A stretch of DNA of 64,000 nt from Francisellaceae bacterium (lineage in GTDB: Bacteria; Pseudomonadota; Gammaproteobacteria; Francisellales; Francisellaceae). Of this stretch, positions 25,738 to 35,149 are shown one piece after another. Both the position numbers and the translations under genes were made by a program. The DNA lies in contig JAOMSY010000006.1 of NCBI GenBank assembly GCA_028355575.1, positions 1-64,000 of the forward strand, given 5' to 3'. Position 1 is the stretch's first letter. The number at the start of each line of letters is the position of its first letter. Under the pieces are notes generated by a model. The model saw nothing but the letters and a program-made list of their open reading frames with translations, searched no databases and was not told where the DNA came from.

Positions 25738-26856
25738 TTATCTTTTAGATATTGGTATGTATTTCAGTGGATCAGGGCCCGTATAGTCTGCACCTGGTCG
25801 AATTAATTTATTATTCTCACGCTGCTCAATAACATGTGCTGCCCAGCCTGTTACACGAGAACACACAAAAATAGGTGTAAACATAGCGGTTGGAATACCA
25901 CAAAAATGATAAGCTGATGCACTGTAAAAATCGAGATTTGGGAAAAGCTTCTTTTCATCCCACATGATTTTTTCAATCACTTCTGAAACAGGATAGAGAA
26001 ATGTATTTCCGACATCCTTAGCTAATTTCTTAGACCAGGCTTTAATAACATCCGATCTTGGGTCTGAGTCTCGATACACCCGATGACCAAAGCCCATAAT
26101 TTTCTCTTTGTTCACCAACATATTACGCAAACCCTTATCTGCTTCTTCAACTGAATTGAATTTTTGGATTAACGCCATTGCCGCTTCATTTGCCCCGCCA
26201 TGTAAAGGCCCTCGCAACGTGCCGATAGCTGAGGTAATCGCTGAATGAAAATCTGATAAAGTTGCTGCTGTTACACGAGCTGCAAAAGTTGATGCATTAA
26301 ACTCGTGCTCAGCATATAAAATAAGGGATACATCCATCGCACGTGTATGTAGTTCGGATGGCTTCTTACCATGCAGTAAATGCAAAAAGTATGCAGCTGT
26401 ACTTTGGTCATCCAATTCAACATCGATACGCTTATGATGATTCACAAAATGATACCAATAGTTCAGTATAGCTGGGTATAGGGCAATTAATCGGTCAGCA
26501 ATTGCTTCATTTTTAAATGAATCATCTTCAGGTTCAATATTCCCTAAAAATGACGTTGCTGTTCTTAGCACATCCATTGGATGCGCCTCTGCAGGTATTT
26601 TCTCTAAAACTTCTTTCAGCTCTTGAGGGAATTGCCTTAATGAAATTAATTTCTTTTTATACTGCGTTAACTCATTTTCAGTTGGTAATCTTTTATAGAG
26701 TAACAAATATGCAACTTCTTCAAATGTGGCATGTTCTGCTAAGTCATAAATATCATAACCACGATAACTTAAACCTAACCCTTGTTTACCAACGGTACAT
26801 ATTGCTGTTTCTCCAGCAGTTATACCTGCCAGACCACCTGTAGATTTTCCCGACAT
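25738..26856 (-). CDS. prpC: 2-methylcitrate synthase/citrate synthase
   Basis: The 372-residue protein is a short (type I-like) citrate synthase family member. It begins with the AGETAICTVGKQGLGLSYRGYDI block seen in PrpC, has the catalytic His in GPLHGGANE, GFGHRVYRDSDPRS for oxaloacetate/CoA binding, the catalytic Asp in DFYSASAYH, and ends with IRPGADYTGP. It condenses propionyl-CoA (or acetyl-CoA) with oxaloacetate. The N-terminal block and length favour PrpC over GltA. No prpB, prpD or acnD is beside it, so it could instead serve as a citrate synthase. Confidence 0.83.
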   Translation of the reverse strand: MSGKSTGGLAGITAGETAICTVGKQGLGLSYRGYDIYDLAEHATFEEVAYLLLYKRLPTENELTQYKKKLISLRQFPQELKEVLEKIPAEAHPMDVLRTATSFLGNIEPEDDSFKNEAIADRLIALYPAILNYWYHFVNHHKRIDVELDDQSTAAYFLHLLHGKKPSELHTRAMDVSLILYAEHEFNASTFAARVTAATLSDFHSAITSAIGTLRGPLHGGANEAAMALIQKFNSVEEADKGLRNMLVNKEKIMGFGHRVYRDSDPRSDVIKAWSKKLAKDVGNTFLYPVSEVIEKIMWDEKKLFPNLDFYSASAYHFCGIPTAMFTPIFVCSRVTGWAAHVIEQRENNKLIRPGADYTGPDPLKYIPISKR

Positions 26857-26872
26857 GATTCATCCAATTTTA

Positions 26873-26895
26873 TTGCTATGCAATAAGTATAGCAA
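26873..26895. promoter_or_regulatory. Inverted repeat over the prpC extended -10
   Basis: TTGCTAT at 26873-26879 and ATAGCAA at 26889-26895 form a perfect seven-base inverted repeat with a nine-base spacer. On the minus strand the distal arm overlaps TGCTATACT, an extended -10 element (TATACT at 26886-26891). It sits about 30 bases before the prpC start, where a repressor would block polymerase. No T-run follows, so it is not a terminator. Confidence 0.45.
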
Positions 26896-26988
26896 TTCAT
26901 ATGCCATAATCTGTGCATGATTATAAGGAACATTATATTTCTGGTTAGCACGATAATATTAGCATTTGATAAACCTATATCCTATAAC

Positions 26989-27018
26989 TTGACTTAAAGG
27001 TAAGTCACCAGATATGCT
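26989..27018 (+). promoter_or_regulatory. Probable sigma70 promoter of folA
   Basis: TTGACT at 26989-26994 and TATGCT at 27013-27018 with an 18-base spacer. Transcription would begin near 27025, some 23 bases before the folA ATG. The -35 matches at five of six bases and the -10 at four of six. Confidence 0.4.
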
Positions 27019-27047
27019 AAAAATAGTTATCTATTAAGAGAAAATTT

Positions 27048-27536
27048 ATGAAACTATCCATCATTGTCGCTTATGATAAAAACAGAGGTATTGGTAAAAA
27101 TAATACCCTACCTTGGTGTTTAAAAGATGATTTAAAATTTTTTAAAGAAACAACAGCAAATAAACCTGTAATTATGGGCCGTAAAACCTATGAGTCCATT
27201 GGCAGACCATTACCTAATCGACGTAATATCATATTAAGCCAACAAGATTTAAAAATTGAGGGATGTGAAGTCTATAGTGATATTAAATTTGCGTTGTCAC
27301 AAGTACAAAGCGTTCCAGAAGTTTTTATCATCGGTGGTGGAAATATTTATAAGCAGCTCATATCCAAAGTAGATGCACTCTATATTACCAAAGTAGATAC
27401 AGTTGTGGATGCTGATGCATTTTTCCCAGACTGGGATGAAAAAAAGTTTGAGTTATTATCAAGCAAGCATTTTGATAAATCTGAAAAAAATGAGTTCAAT
27501 TTTGATATTGAAATATGGAAAAGAATAATTTTTTAG
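27048..27536 (+). CDS. folA: Dihydrofolate reductase
   Basis: The 162-residue protein has the whole DHFR pattern: IVAYDKNRGIGKNNTLPW (Met20-loop region and substrate pocket), VIMGRKTYESIGRPLPNRRNIILS for NADPH binding, and the FIIGGGNIYKQ glycine loop. It ends in TVVDADAFFPDWD, typical of gammaproteobacterial FolA. It reduces dihydrofolate to tetrahydrofolate for thymidylate, purine and formyl-Met synthesis. It overlaps the end of the convergent yheS by four bases. Confidence 0.97.
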   Translation: MKLSIIVAYDKNRGIGKNNTLPWCLKDDLKFFKETTANKPVIMGRKTYESIGRPLPNRRNIILSQQDLKIEGCEVYSDIKFALSQVQSVPEVFIIGGGNIYKQLISKVDALYITKVDTVVDADAFFPDWDEKKFELLSSKHFDKSEKNEFNFDIEIWKRIIF

Positions 27537-29425
27537 CAATTATTCCCTGCTTCTTCAAATTTTTCAAGCGCCTCAAGCCATTCTAGCTCAACAGATTCGG
27601 CTAATTCTTTTTTATCTGCATATACTATAGATAACTCAGCTAAAGCATCTGTATCCGCTGCTATTTCAAATTCGTTTTCCAAAGCACTTATTTCTTGAAG
27701 CAATTTTTGATGTTGTTTCTCTAACTTAACCACTTTATCTTTATAAGATTTAATTTTTGCTCGTTCAGATGCACGTTTCTGTCGATCTTCTTTTTTGTTA
27801 CCTGAACTAGTTTCTGCTGTTTGATTATCAGCACGATTTTGATTTTTCTGCTCTCTAAGACTATCTAAAATCAATTTCTTATATTGGTCTAGGTCTCCCT
27901 CATAAGGCTCCACACATCCATCATGAACTAACCAGTATTCATCAACCGTTGATTCCAATAAATATCGATCATGTGAAACCAGAATCAATGCACCTTCATA
28001 AAACTGTAGCGCAGAATTAAGTGCTTGGCGTAATGAAATATCTAAGTGATTTGTAGGTTCATCTAAAATCAATAAATTTGGGCTTAAGTACACCAATGAA
28101 GCTAATACCAAGCGGGCTTTTTCACCCCCAGAGAAGCACTTAACATCTGTTTGCGCCATCTCATTCGAAAACATAAAGCTGCCAAGGAAATTTCTCAGAG
28201 CCTGATCAGTGGCTTTAGGGTCTATTCGCCTGAAATAATCTAATGGGGTATCAATTTCATCGAAGGACTCTAGCGCATGTTGGGCAAAATAACCAACTTT
28301 TAACTGATCATGAGCTGTCTGTTGTCCTGATATTAATGCTAGATTTCCAACTAGTGATTTAATTAAGGTTGATTTACCAGCGCCATTTTTACCTAGCAGA
28401 CCAATCCGCATTCCAGAAACAAGATTAATATTCACATCTGATAAAATGGGCGCATCGTTATATCCGATTTCACCATCTTCTAATACGATAAGCGGGCCTG
28501 ATAAAGACTTAGTAGTTGGAAATTCAAATGAAAAAGATGAAGTGCGTTGTACTGCTTCTATCCTTTGCATTTTTTCTAACATTTTAACCCGACTTTGCGC
28601 CTGTTTTGCTTTGCTTGCCTTTGCTTTAAATCGATCAATAAAACTTTGAAGATGCTCTATATTCTTTTGCTGTTTCTCATATTGTTTCGCTTGGAGTTCT
28701 AACTCCTCGGCACGTAATATTTCATATCGAGAATAATTACCACCATAGAGTTTCATCTGCTTATTTTCAATCAATAAAATTTCATTAACAACTTGATCTA
28801 GAAAGAAGCGATCATGGGAGATTAGCAATATCATACCCTGGTAGGCTAATAGCCATTTTTCCAACCAGACTAAAGCATCAATATCTAAATGGTTTGTAGG
28901 TTCATCCAGTAATAGCACATCAGAAGGATTTAATAATGCCTGCGCTAAATTTAAACGGATCTGCCAACCACCTGATAATTCTTTAACTTGTTGTGTTAAC
29001 TGTTGCTGAGTGAAACCTAAACCACTCAATAATTTTGCTGCTTCAGCTTCAATGGCATAACCACCTAACTCTTCGAACGAAACTTGTTTTTCGGTGTAGT
29101 GATCAACCTGCTGCCCTTCAACAGCACGCTGCATTTCTAAATAGAGCTCATAGAACGAAGCATAACCAGAAATAACATAGTCTAATACAGGTAAATGGTC
29201 ATTTAAGATTTCTTGCTGGACAGTCGCAACTCTTAAACCATTGGCACATTCAATGTCACCAGAGTCAGTTTCAAGTTGATTTAATATTAATGAAAATAGC
29301 GTTGTCTTCCCAACACCGTTATTACCAACAATACCAATTTTGTGCCTTGGGTAAAAAGTTGCCGAGGCATCTACAAAAATTGATTTTAAGCCTCTTTGCA
29401 GAGAAATATTTTTAACAGCGATCAT
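27533..29425 (-). CDS. yheS: ABC-F family ATPase, YheS type
   Basis: The 630-residue protein has two ABC domains without membrane segments: GNNGVGKTT and LSGGWQIRLNLAQALL with DEPTNHLDIDALVWLE in the first, GKNGAGKST and FSGGEKARLVLASLV with DEPTNHLDI in the second. The charged interdomain linker contains IDRFKAKASKAKQAQSRVKMLE, almost identical to E. coli YheS, and a C-terminal coiled coil follows (about 545-620). ABC-F proteins bind the ribosomal E site and rescue or tune translation. Its ATG overlaps the carB TGA (ATGA), implying translational coupling. Confidence 0.93.
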   Translation of the reverse strand: MIAVKNISLQRGLKSIFVDASATFYPRHKIGIVGNNGVGKTTLFSLILNQLETDSGDIECANGLRVATVQQEILNDHLPVLDYVISGYASFYELYLEMQRAVEGQQVDHYTEKQVSFEELGGYAIEAEAAKLLSGLGFTQQQLTQQVKELSGGWQIRLNLAQALLNPSDVLLLDEPTNHLDIDALVWLEKWLLAYQGMILLISHDRFFLDQVVNEILLIENKQMKLYGGNYSRYEILRAEELELQAKQYEKQQKNIEHLQSFIDRFKAKASKAKQAQSRVKMLEKMQRIEAVQRTSSFSFEFPTTKSLSGPLIVLEDGEIGYNDAPILSDVNINLVSGMRIGLLGKNGAGKSTLIKSLVGNLALISGQQTAHDQLKVGYFAQHALESFDEIDTPLDYFRRIDPKATDQALRNFLGSFMFSNEMAQTDVKCFSGGEKARLVLASLVYLSPNLLILDEPTNHLDISLRQALNSALQFYEGALILVSHDRYLLESTVDEYWLVHDGCVEPYEGDLDQYKKLILDSLREQKNQNRADNQTAETSSGNKKEDRQKRASERAKIKSYKDKVVKLEKQHQKLLQEISALENEFEIAADTDALAELSIVYADKKELAESVELEWLEALEKFEEAGNNC

Positions 29426-32400
29426 TTAATCGCCATAAACTCTTTCCAAGAACTCACTGAAATATCTTTACCATGTAACCGAGCCAATGATTGCATAGCT
29501 AATTCTGCGTTCTGTAAGTTCGTGATTAATGGCAAATGATGATCGATTGCTAAACGTCGAATGCTAAAACCATCTGTCACATGCTCTTCACTTAAGTGCT
29601 GCTGACGTCTTGGGATATTAATGATTAAATCTACCTCTCTCGCAGAGATTAATGATTCAACTGTTGGTGATTTTTTCTCGCTTATTTTGTGCAATCTCTC
29701 TGACTCAATGCCGTTCTCGGCAAGGTAATCATGAGTACCTTGAGTGGTAAATATTTTCCAACCTGCTTTATATAAACTGAGTATCTCAGGTAATAATTTA
29801 GACTTAAGATCTCCCCCAATTGACAAAAATACGCGCTTACGCTTAATAGACAATTCTGTTGCCTGCCATGACTTATAGAAGGCTTCATGCAAGCTATCAC
29901 CTAGACATGCCACCTCCCCAGTTGAAGACATTTCAACATGTGCGACCGGATTGGCACCTTTTAGTCTATTATATGAAAATTGTGATGTTTTAACGCCAAC
30001 ATAATTTAAGTCAAGCGTATTGTAATATTTGGGAACATATTTTTCCATAATAATTTGAGTGGCAATTTCTATAAAATTATATCCAGAGACTTTTGATACA
30101 AAAGGGAAGGATCGTGATGCACGTAAATTACATTCAATCACTTTGAGTTCATTTTCTTTAGCAATAAACTGGATGTTAAATGGCCCTGAGATATTTAAAG
30201 CTTTAACCACTTTTTTCGTAATTTGTTTTGCACGTCGAATCGTCTCTAAATAAAGTCGCTGCGGTGGCAAGACAATGGTAGCATCACCAGAATGGACGCC
30301 TGCATTTTCAACATGTTCAGAAATTGCAAAGATTGCGATTTCACCATTCTGTGCCACACCATCCATTTCCAATTCTTTGGCATTTTGAATAAAGTCAGAA
30401 ATAACCACTGGATGATCAGGTGATATATCACCCGCTTCTTTTAAATATTTTTCTAAGTCCCGTTCAGAATAAATTACATTCATCGCTGCACCAGAAAGCA
30501 CATAAGATGGGCGTACTAAAATGGGATAATCTACTTCTTTTGCAAATTGTTTGGCTTTTTCAAGACTTGAAACAGACTGCCACGCAGGTTGATCAACGCC
30601 AATATCATTTAATAAATTTGAGAAAATTTCACGATTTTCAGCACGGTTAATATTTTCTGGAGATGTGCCTAAAATTGGATAACCCGCTTCGTGTAAAGGG
30701 ATCACTAGGTTATTAGCAATTTGTCCACCAACCGAAACAACAACCCCTTTGAGCGATTCAAAATCTGCGATATCCTGGACACGCTCCAAGGTTAACTGTT
30801 CAAAATATAGACGATCTGACTCGTCATAATCTGTAGATACTGTTTCTGGGTTTGAGTTAATGATAATAGGCGACTCACCCATTTTCTTTAACGCATGCGA
30901 TGTTGTGACGCCACACCAATCAAACTCAACAGATGAGCCAATACTATAAGGGCCTGAACCTATAACGAGTACGCTTTTTTGCGGTGATGGCTCGATATCA
31001 TGTTCATTACCATGGTAAGTCATATATAAGTAATTTGTTTCTGCTTCAAACTCACCCGCCAAAGTATCAATTTGTTTAACTACAGGAGTAATTTTTTGAG
31101 AGATACGCCATGCTCGCAATGCTTTCTCATCCATATCCATAAACTTGGCGATACTTCTGTCAGTAAATCCAAGTTTTTTAGCTTCTTTCAATAAAGCAGG
31201 TGATAGGTGTTCTTTCTGAAGTAAAGTATTCTCCATTGCAGCAATGGTATGCATATGATTCAAGAACCACGGATCAACACCTGACAGATCATGAGCCTCT
31301 TTTACAGAAGCACCTTGTAAGAAAAACTTATACAGCGCAAAAATACGACGATCGGTAGCGCGCTCAATTTCTTGTTTGATATCTGGGATATTTTGGCGAT
31401 AATCTGACAAATCGGCAACGCCAATATTTAACATACCAACTGCTTTTTGTAATGCTTCAGGAAAAGAACGGCCAATTGCCATTACTTCACCCACACTTTT
31501 CATCTCAGTACCGATAAAACGTTCTGCTTTTTTAAGTTTATGCGTATCCCATCTTGGAATTTTAACAACAATATAATCCAAGGCTGGTTCAAAATAAGCA
31601 CATGTTTTTTTGGTTACATTGTTTTCTAATTCAAATAATTTATATCCCAACGCCAATTTCGCTGCAACAAACGCAAGAGGATAACCTGTTGCCTTAGAAG
31701 CTAAAGCTGAAGAGCGTGATAAACGTGGATTAATTTCGATGACACGATATTCAGATGTTCTTAAATTAAACGAATATTGGACATTACACTCACCGATAAT
31801 TTCAAACTCATTCGCAATATCAATCGCAATTTTACGCAAACGATGATATTCCTCGTTAGTTAGCGATTGTGATGGAGAGACCACAATACTTTCACCTGTA
31901 TGAATACCCATTGGGTCAAAGTTTTCCATATTGCAGACTGTTAAAACATTACCCGCGCAGTCACGTACAACCTCATATTCGAATTCACTCCAACCCAATA
32001 AAGACTCTTCAATAAGGACTTGAGACGTCGCACCAAGTGTTTCCTTAACTCGCATTTCTAGTTCTTCTCGTGTTTGAACAACACCTGAACCTAAACCACC
32101 TAAAGAAAACCCTGAACGCATCATTAAAGGGAAGCCAATTTCATCCGCGGCGGATAAAGCGTCTTCCACGGTTGAAGCAACGATACTCTTTGCAGAATTA
32201 ATATTAATGGTATCAAGACGAGCTTTAAAAAGCCCTCTATCTTCAGCTTCACGGATGGTATCAACACTGGTACCAAGCACCTCGATATTATGTAAAGCCA
32301 AAATACCTTTTTCTTCTAGTTTTAGACCAAGGTTAAGCGCCGTTTGACCACCAAAACCTAGCAGAATGGCATCTGGTTTTTCTTTTTCAATGATTTTAGT

Positions 32401-32616
32401 AACATGTGGTAGATCAAGCGGTTCAAAATACACCTCATCTGCCATTTCTGGGTCAGTTTGTATTGTTGCAATATTAGGATTTACTAGAATTACTTTAATC
32501 CCTTCTTCTTTCAAAGCTTTAATCGCTTGTGAACCAGAATAATCAAATTCACCTGCTTGAGAAATCCGAATTCCTCCAGATCCCAATAAAAGTACTTTTT
32601 TAATATCTTTGCGCAT
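29422..32616 (-). CDS. carB: Carbamoyl-phosphate synthase large subunit
   Basis: The 1064-residue protein is nearly the usual length (about 1073). It has duplicated ATP-grasp halves: GSGGIRISQAGEFDYSGSQA near the N-terminus and GSGPYSIGSSVEFDWCGV at about residue 560. The allosteric MGS-like domain is C-terminal (from about 930: KRVFLSIGGDLKSK through PRRQQHLSEEHVTDGFSIRRLAIDHHLPLITNLQNA). It makes carbamoyl phosphate for pyrimidine and arginine synthesis, upstream of PyrC. carA is not next to it in this window; the gene upstream is the divergent hisS. It is co-transcribed with yheS through a four-base overlap. Confidence 0.97.
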   Translation of the reverse strand: MRKDIKKVLLLGSGGIRISQAGEFDYSGSQAIKALKEEGIKVILVNPNIATIQTDPEMADEVYFEPLDLPHVTKIIEKEKPDAILLGFGGQTALNLGLKLEEKGILALHNIEVLGTSVDTIREAEDRGLFKARLDTININSAKSIVASTVEDALSAADEIGFPLMMRSGFSLGGLGSGVVQTREELEMRVKETLGATSQVLIEESLLGWSEFEYEVVRDCAGNVLTVCNMENFDPMGIHTGESIVVSPSQSLTNEEYHRLRKIAIDIANEFEIIGECNVQYSFNLRTSEYRVIEINPRLSRSSALASKATGYPLAFVAAKLALGYKLFELENNVTKKTCAYFEPALDYIVVKIPRWDTHKLKKAERFIGTEMKSVGEVMAIGRSFPEALQKAVGMLNIGVADLSDYRQNIPDIKQEIERATDRRIFALYKFFLQGASVKEAHDLSGVDPWFLNHMHTIAAMENTLLQKEHLSPALLKEAKKLGFTDRSIAKFMDMDEKALRAWRISQKITPVVKQIDTLAGEFEAETNYLYMTYHGNEHDIEPSPQKSVLVIGSGPYSIGSSVEFDWCGVTTSHALKKMGESPIIINSNPETVSTDYDESDRLYFEQLTLERVQDIADFESLKGVVVSVGGQIANNLVIPLHEAGYPILGTSPENINRAENREIFSNLLNDIGVDQPAWQSVSSLEKAKQFAKEVDYPILVRPSYVLSGAAMNVIYSERDLEKYLKEAGDISPDHPVVISDFIQNAKELEMDGVAQNGEIAIFAISEHVENAGVHSGDATIVLPPQRLYLETIRRAKQITKKVVKALNISGPFNIQFIAKENELKVIECNLRASRSFPFVSKVSGYNFIEIATQIIMEKYVPKYYNTLDLNYVGVKTSQFSYNRLKGANPVAHVEMSSTGEVACLGDSLHEAFYKSWQATELSIKRKRVFLSIGGDLKSKLLPEILSLYKAGWKIFTTQGTHDYLAENGIESERLHKISEKKSPTVESLISAREVDLIINIPRRQQHLSEEHVTDGFSIRRLAIDHHLPLITNLQNAELAMQSLARLHGKDISVSSWKEFMAIK

Positions 32617-32765
32617 ATGGATATAGTCCTATTTTTTCTGCCTACTAGTTTAATCTTAAATTGTTTAAATACCAAATACAGTAATCTGCTTAGTGCATAT
32701 TTATGCTAGAAATATTATGGATATCTCCATACAATGTATCACACATACACTTTATCTATTAGCGC

Positions 32766-34040
32766 ATGGACAAAATTCAATCTATTAGAGGCATGAATGA
32801 TATATTGCCTTCCGAAACACACCAGTGGCAATTTCTCGAATCCACAATAAAAAAAGTTTTAGATAATTACGGTGTTGAAGAAGTACGCCTACCGATTGTT
32901 GAAAAAAGTGAATTATTTCATCGCGGTGTAGGTGACGGAACGGATATTGTTGAAAAAGAAACCTATGACTTCGAGGATAGAAGCCAAGAAAAGCTAACGC
33001 TTAGACCTGAGGGCACAGCAGGTTGTGTTCGCGCAATGATCCAGCATGGCTTAATTAAAAATCAAACCCAAAAAGTTTGGTATATGGGCCCGATGTACCG
33101 CTATGAACGTCCACAAAAAGGACGTTATAGGCAGTTCTATCAATTGGGCATTGAATATTTTGGCTACACTGGTTCTGTCATTGAAGCTGAGCTGATTACC
33201 TTAACCTGGCAACTATGGCAAACATTAAACATCCATCAAAATGTTACTTTAGAGATTAATAATCTAGGTGACCAACAGGCTAGAGCTAACTACGCTACTG
33301 CACTGGTTGAATATTTTAGCCCAATAAAAGAGCAACTTGATAGTGATAGCCAAAGACGATTAACCAAGAACCCATTACGCATCCTTGATTCTAAAAACGA
33401 AAATACACAAGCGTTATTAGAGAATGCACCTAAAATTGATGAATACCTTGATGAAAAATCTCAAAATAATTTTAAGCAATTATGCCATTTTTTAACTGAG
33501 AAAAAAATTCCTTATAAGGTCAATAAACACCTGGTTAGAGGCATAGACTACTATACCCATACCGTGTTTGAATGGAAAACTAACCTACTTGGGGCACAAG
33601 ACACGATTTGTGCTGGCGGACGCTATGATGCACTTACCGAACAATTAGGCGGTAGTAATACCCCTGCCTTAGGCTTAGCAATGGGACTAGAGAGACTGTT
33701 ATTATTACTAGCATCAGCAAATCAACTCCCAGTTAAAGAAGAACAATTTGACATTTGCATCATTTCATCTGGCGAAGCTGCAATTTGGAAAGGTCTAAGC
33801 ATCTCTGAGTCGATACGCTGTAAACTCTCTAACTTAAAGATATTTGTCAATTCAGCTCAAGTAGGTTTTAAATCTCAATTCAAACGAGCAGATAAATTCA
33901 ATGCGAAAATTGCCATCATCATTGGTGATGAAGAAATTAAAGCAGAAAAATTTGGCGTCAAATTCCTACAGGATCATGTTGAGCAACAACATCTCACACT
34001 TGAAAATATTATCACCTGCCTAAAAGATTATTTTTTATAA
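32766..34040 (+). CDS. hisS: Histidyl-tRNA synthetase
   Basis: The 424-residue class II synthetase opens with the typical IQSIRGMNDILPSE. Motif 2 is in MYRYERPQKGRYRQFYQLGIEYFG, the histidine-specific loop is LVRGIDYYTHTVFEW, motif 3 is ALGLAMGLERLLLLL, and a C-terminal anticodon-binding domain follows. It charges tRNA-His. Its end overlaps the convergent PhaC-like gene by 29 bases. It is divergent from carB, with a 149-base shared upstream region; I see no clear regulatory structure there. Confidence 0.97.
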   Translation: MDKIQSIRGMNDILPSETHQWQFLESTIKKVLDNYGVEEVRLPIVEKSELFHRGVGDGTDIVEKETYDFEDRSQEKLTLRPEGTAGCVRAMIQHGLIKNQTQKVWYMGPMYRYERPQKGRYRQFYQLGIEYFGYTGSVIEAELITLTWQLWQTLNIHQNVTLEINNLGDQQARANYATALVEYFSPIKEQLDSDSQRRLTKNPLRILDSKNENTQALLENAPKIDEYLDEKSQNNFKQLCHFLTEKKIPYKVNKHLVRGIDYYTHTVFEWKTNLLGAQDTICAGGRYDALTEQLGGSNTPALGLAMGLERLLLLLASANQLPVKEEQFDICIISSGEAAIWKGLSISESIRCKLSNLKIFVNSAQVGFKSQFKRADKFNAKIAIIIGDEEIKAEKFGVKFLQDHVEQQHLTLENIITCLKDYFL

Positions 34041-35001
34041 AGCTTTTAAATATAGACTGCTGCTTCTGATCAGATAATACGGATAGATGTCCACCAGACA
34101 ATTCACAAGTTAAATAATGGCATTGCAATCTATTTTCTATTGATATTGATGATGATGAAGGCACCAAACGGTCATATTTCGCATATACATTTAAAACGGG
34201 ACAGGTAATTTTTGAAAGGTCAATTTTTCCAGAAATTAAAATGTTCTCATCAATAAATTCTTGAATATAGTTTTTTAACAATTCTGCTGGAATATCAGGC
34301 GTTTGATTTAGCCAAGCTTCTATAATTTTATACTCTTTAATTTGTTTTCGTGATGCTGCATCTATCACTCGACCTAAATAATACTGGCTCGGTTTTAGCA
34401 TCGAAAAAAAATTTTGTAAATATAATCCAGGTATCATGTTTTGAGCTTCAACCATTAACATCATTTTTTGAGAAAGCTTATAGATCAGCGTGTTATGGTC
34501 ACTATGATCTATCGGAGCCATCATTAAAGTAACGGAAGAAATGGTATTCGGATACAAAGCTGCATATGCCAATGCAAACACACCCCCTTGGCAAATACCA
34601 CTTAAATGGTAGCTTAAGTATTGTTTTTGCTGGATAATTTGAACTGCTTGATCAATATATAATGAATAGTAAGATTCAACGTTATTTGCCTTATTATCCA
34701 AACTATTCAATTTCCATTTAATCAAAAAAACATCGAAACCTAACGCTTGATAAGTTTTTACCAACGATATCTCTTCACTAAAATCTAAAATATCAGGACT
34801 ATTTACCCAAGAATAGACCAATAATACCGCTTTATCTGCGTGTCTATCATTATGATATTTTAATAACTGATATGCCTGATCAGTGACAAGCACATCAGTC
34901 TTCTCATTCCAATTATAACTTGAGTGTATAGATGTTTCTATTTTAGAAAGACCATGGCTAATAAGCTCTATCTCTTGCCTAATAAGCTGCCAATTGATCA
35001 T
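34012..35001 (-). CDS. PhaC-like alpha/beta hydrolase (class III PHA synthase type)
   Basis: The 329-residue protein has the PHA synthase lipase-like box GICQGG with the nucleophilic Cys (about residue 138), an Asp in VYAKYDRLVP and a His in SGGHLSV as the rest of the triad, and the VYSWVN segment of the PhaC fold. The length fits class III PhaC (about 355), which works with PhaE to polymerise hydroxyacyl-CoA into storage polyester. No phaE, phaA, phaB or phasin gene is near. A stand-alone polyester synthase or a related acyl hydrolase are both possible. It overlaps hisS tail to tail by 29 bases. Confidence 0.75.
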   Translation of the reverse strand: MINWQLIRQEIELISHGLSKIETSIHSSYNWNEKTDVLVTDQAYQLLKYHNDRHADKAVLLVYSWVNSPDILDFSEEISLVKTYQALGFDVFLIKWKLNSLDNKANNVESYYSLYIDQAVQIIQQKQYLSYHLSGICQGGVFALAYAALYPNTISSVTLMMAPIDHSDHNTLIYKLSQKMMLMVEAQNMIPGLYLQNFFSMLKPSQYYLGRVIDAASRKQIKEYKIIEAWLNQTPDIPAELLKNYIQEFIDENILISGKIDLSKITCPVLNVYAKYDRLVPSSSSISIENRLQCHYLTCELSGGHLSVLSDQKQQSIFKSFIKNNLLGR

Positions 35002-35149
35002 ACTGCTTCTTTTAGATCTTTAAAGTTAATATCATATCAGATTAGGCACCAATAGCGCCTCTTTCTCATTGAGATTTACTCAACTATATTTGCAATATCA
35101 CAACAAATTAGACATGATAAATTTTATTCCTTACTTTGCAGCTATGTTG

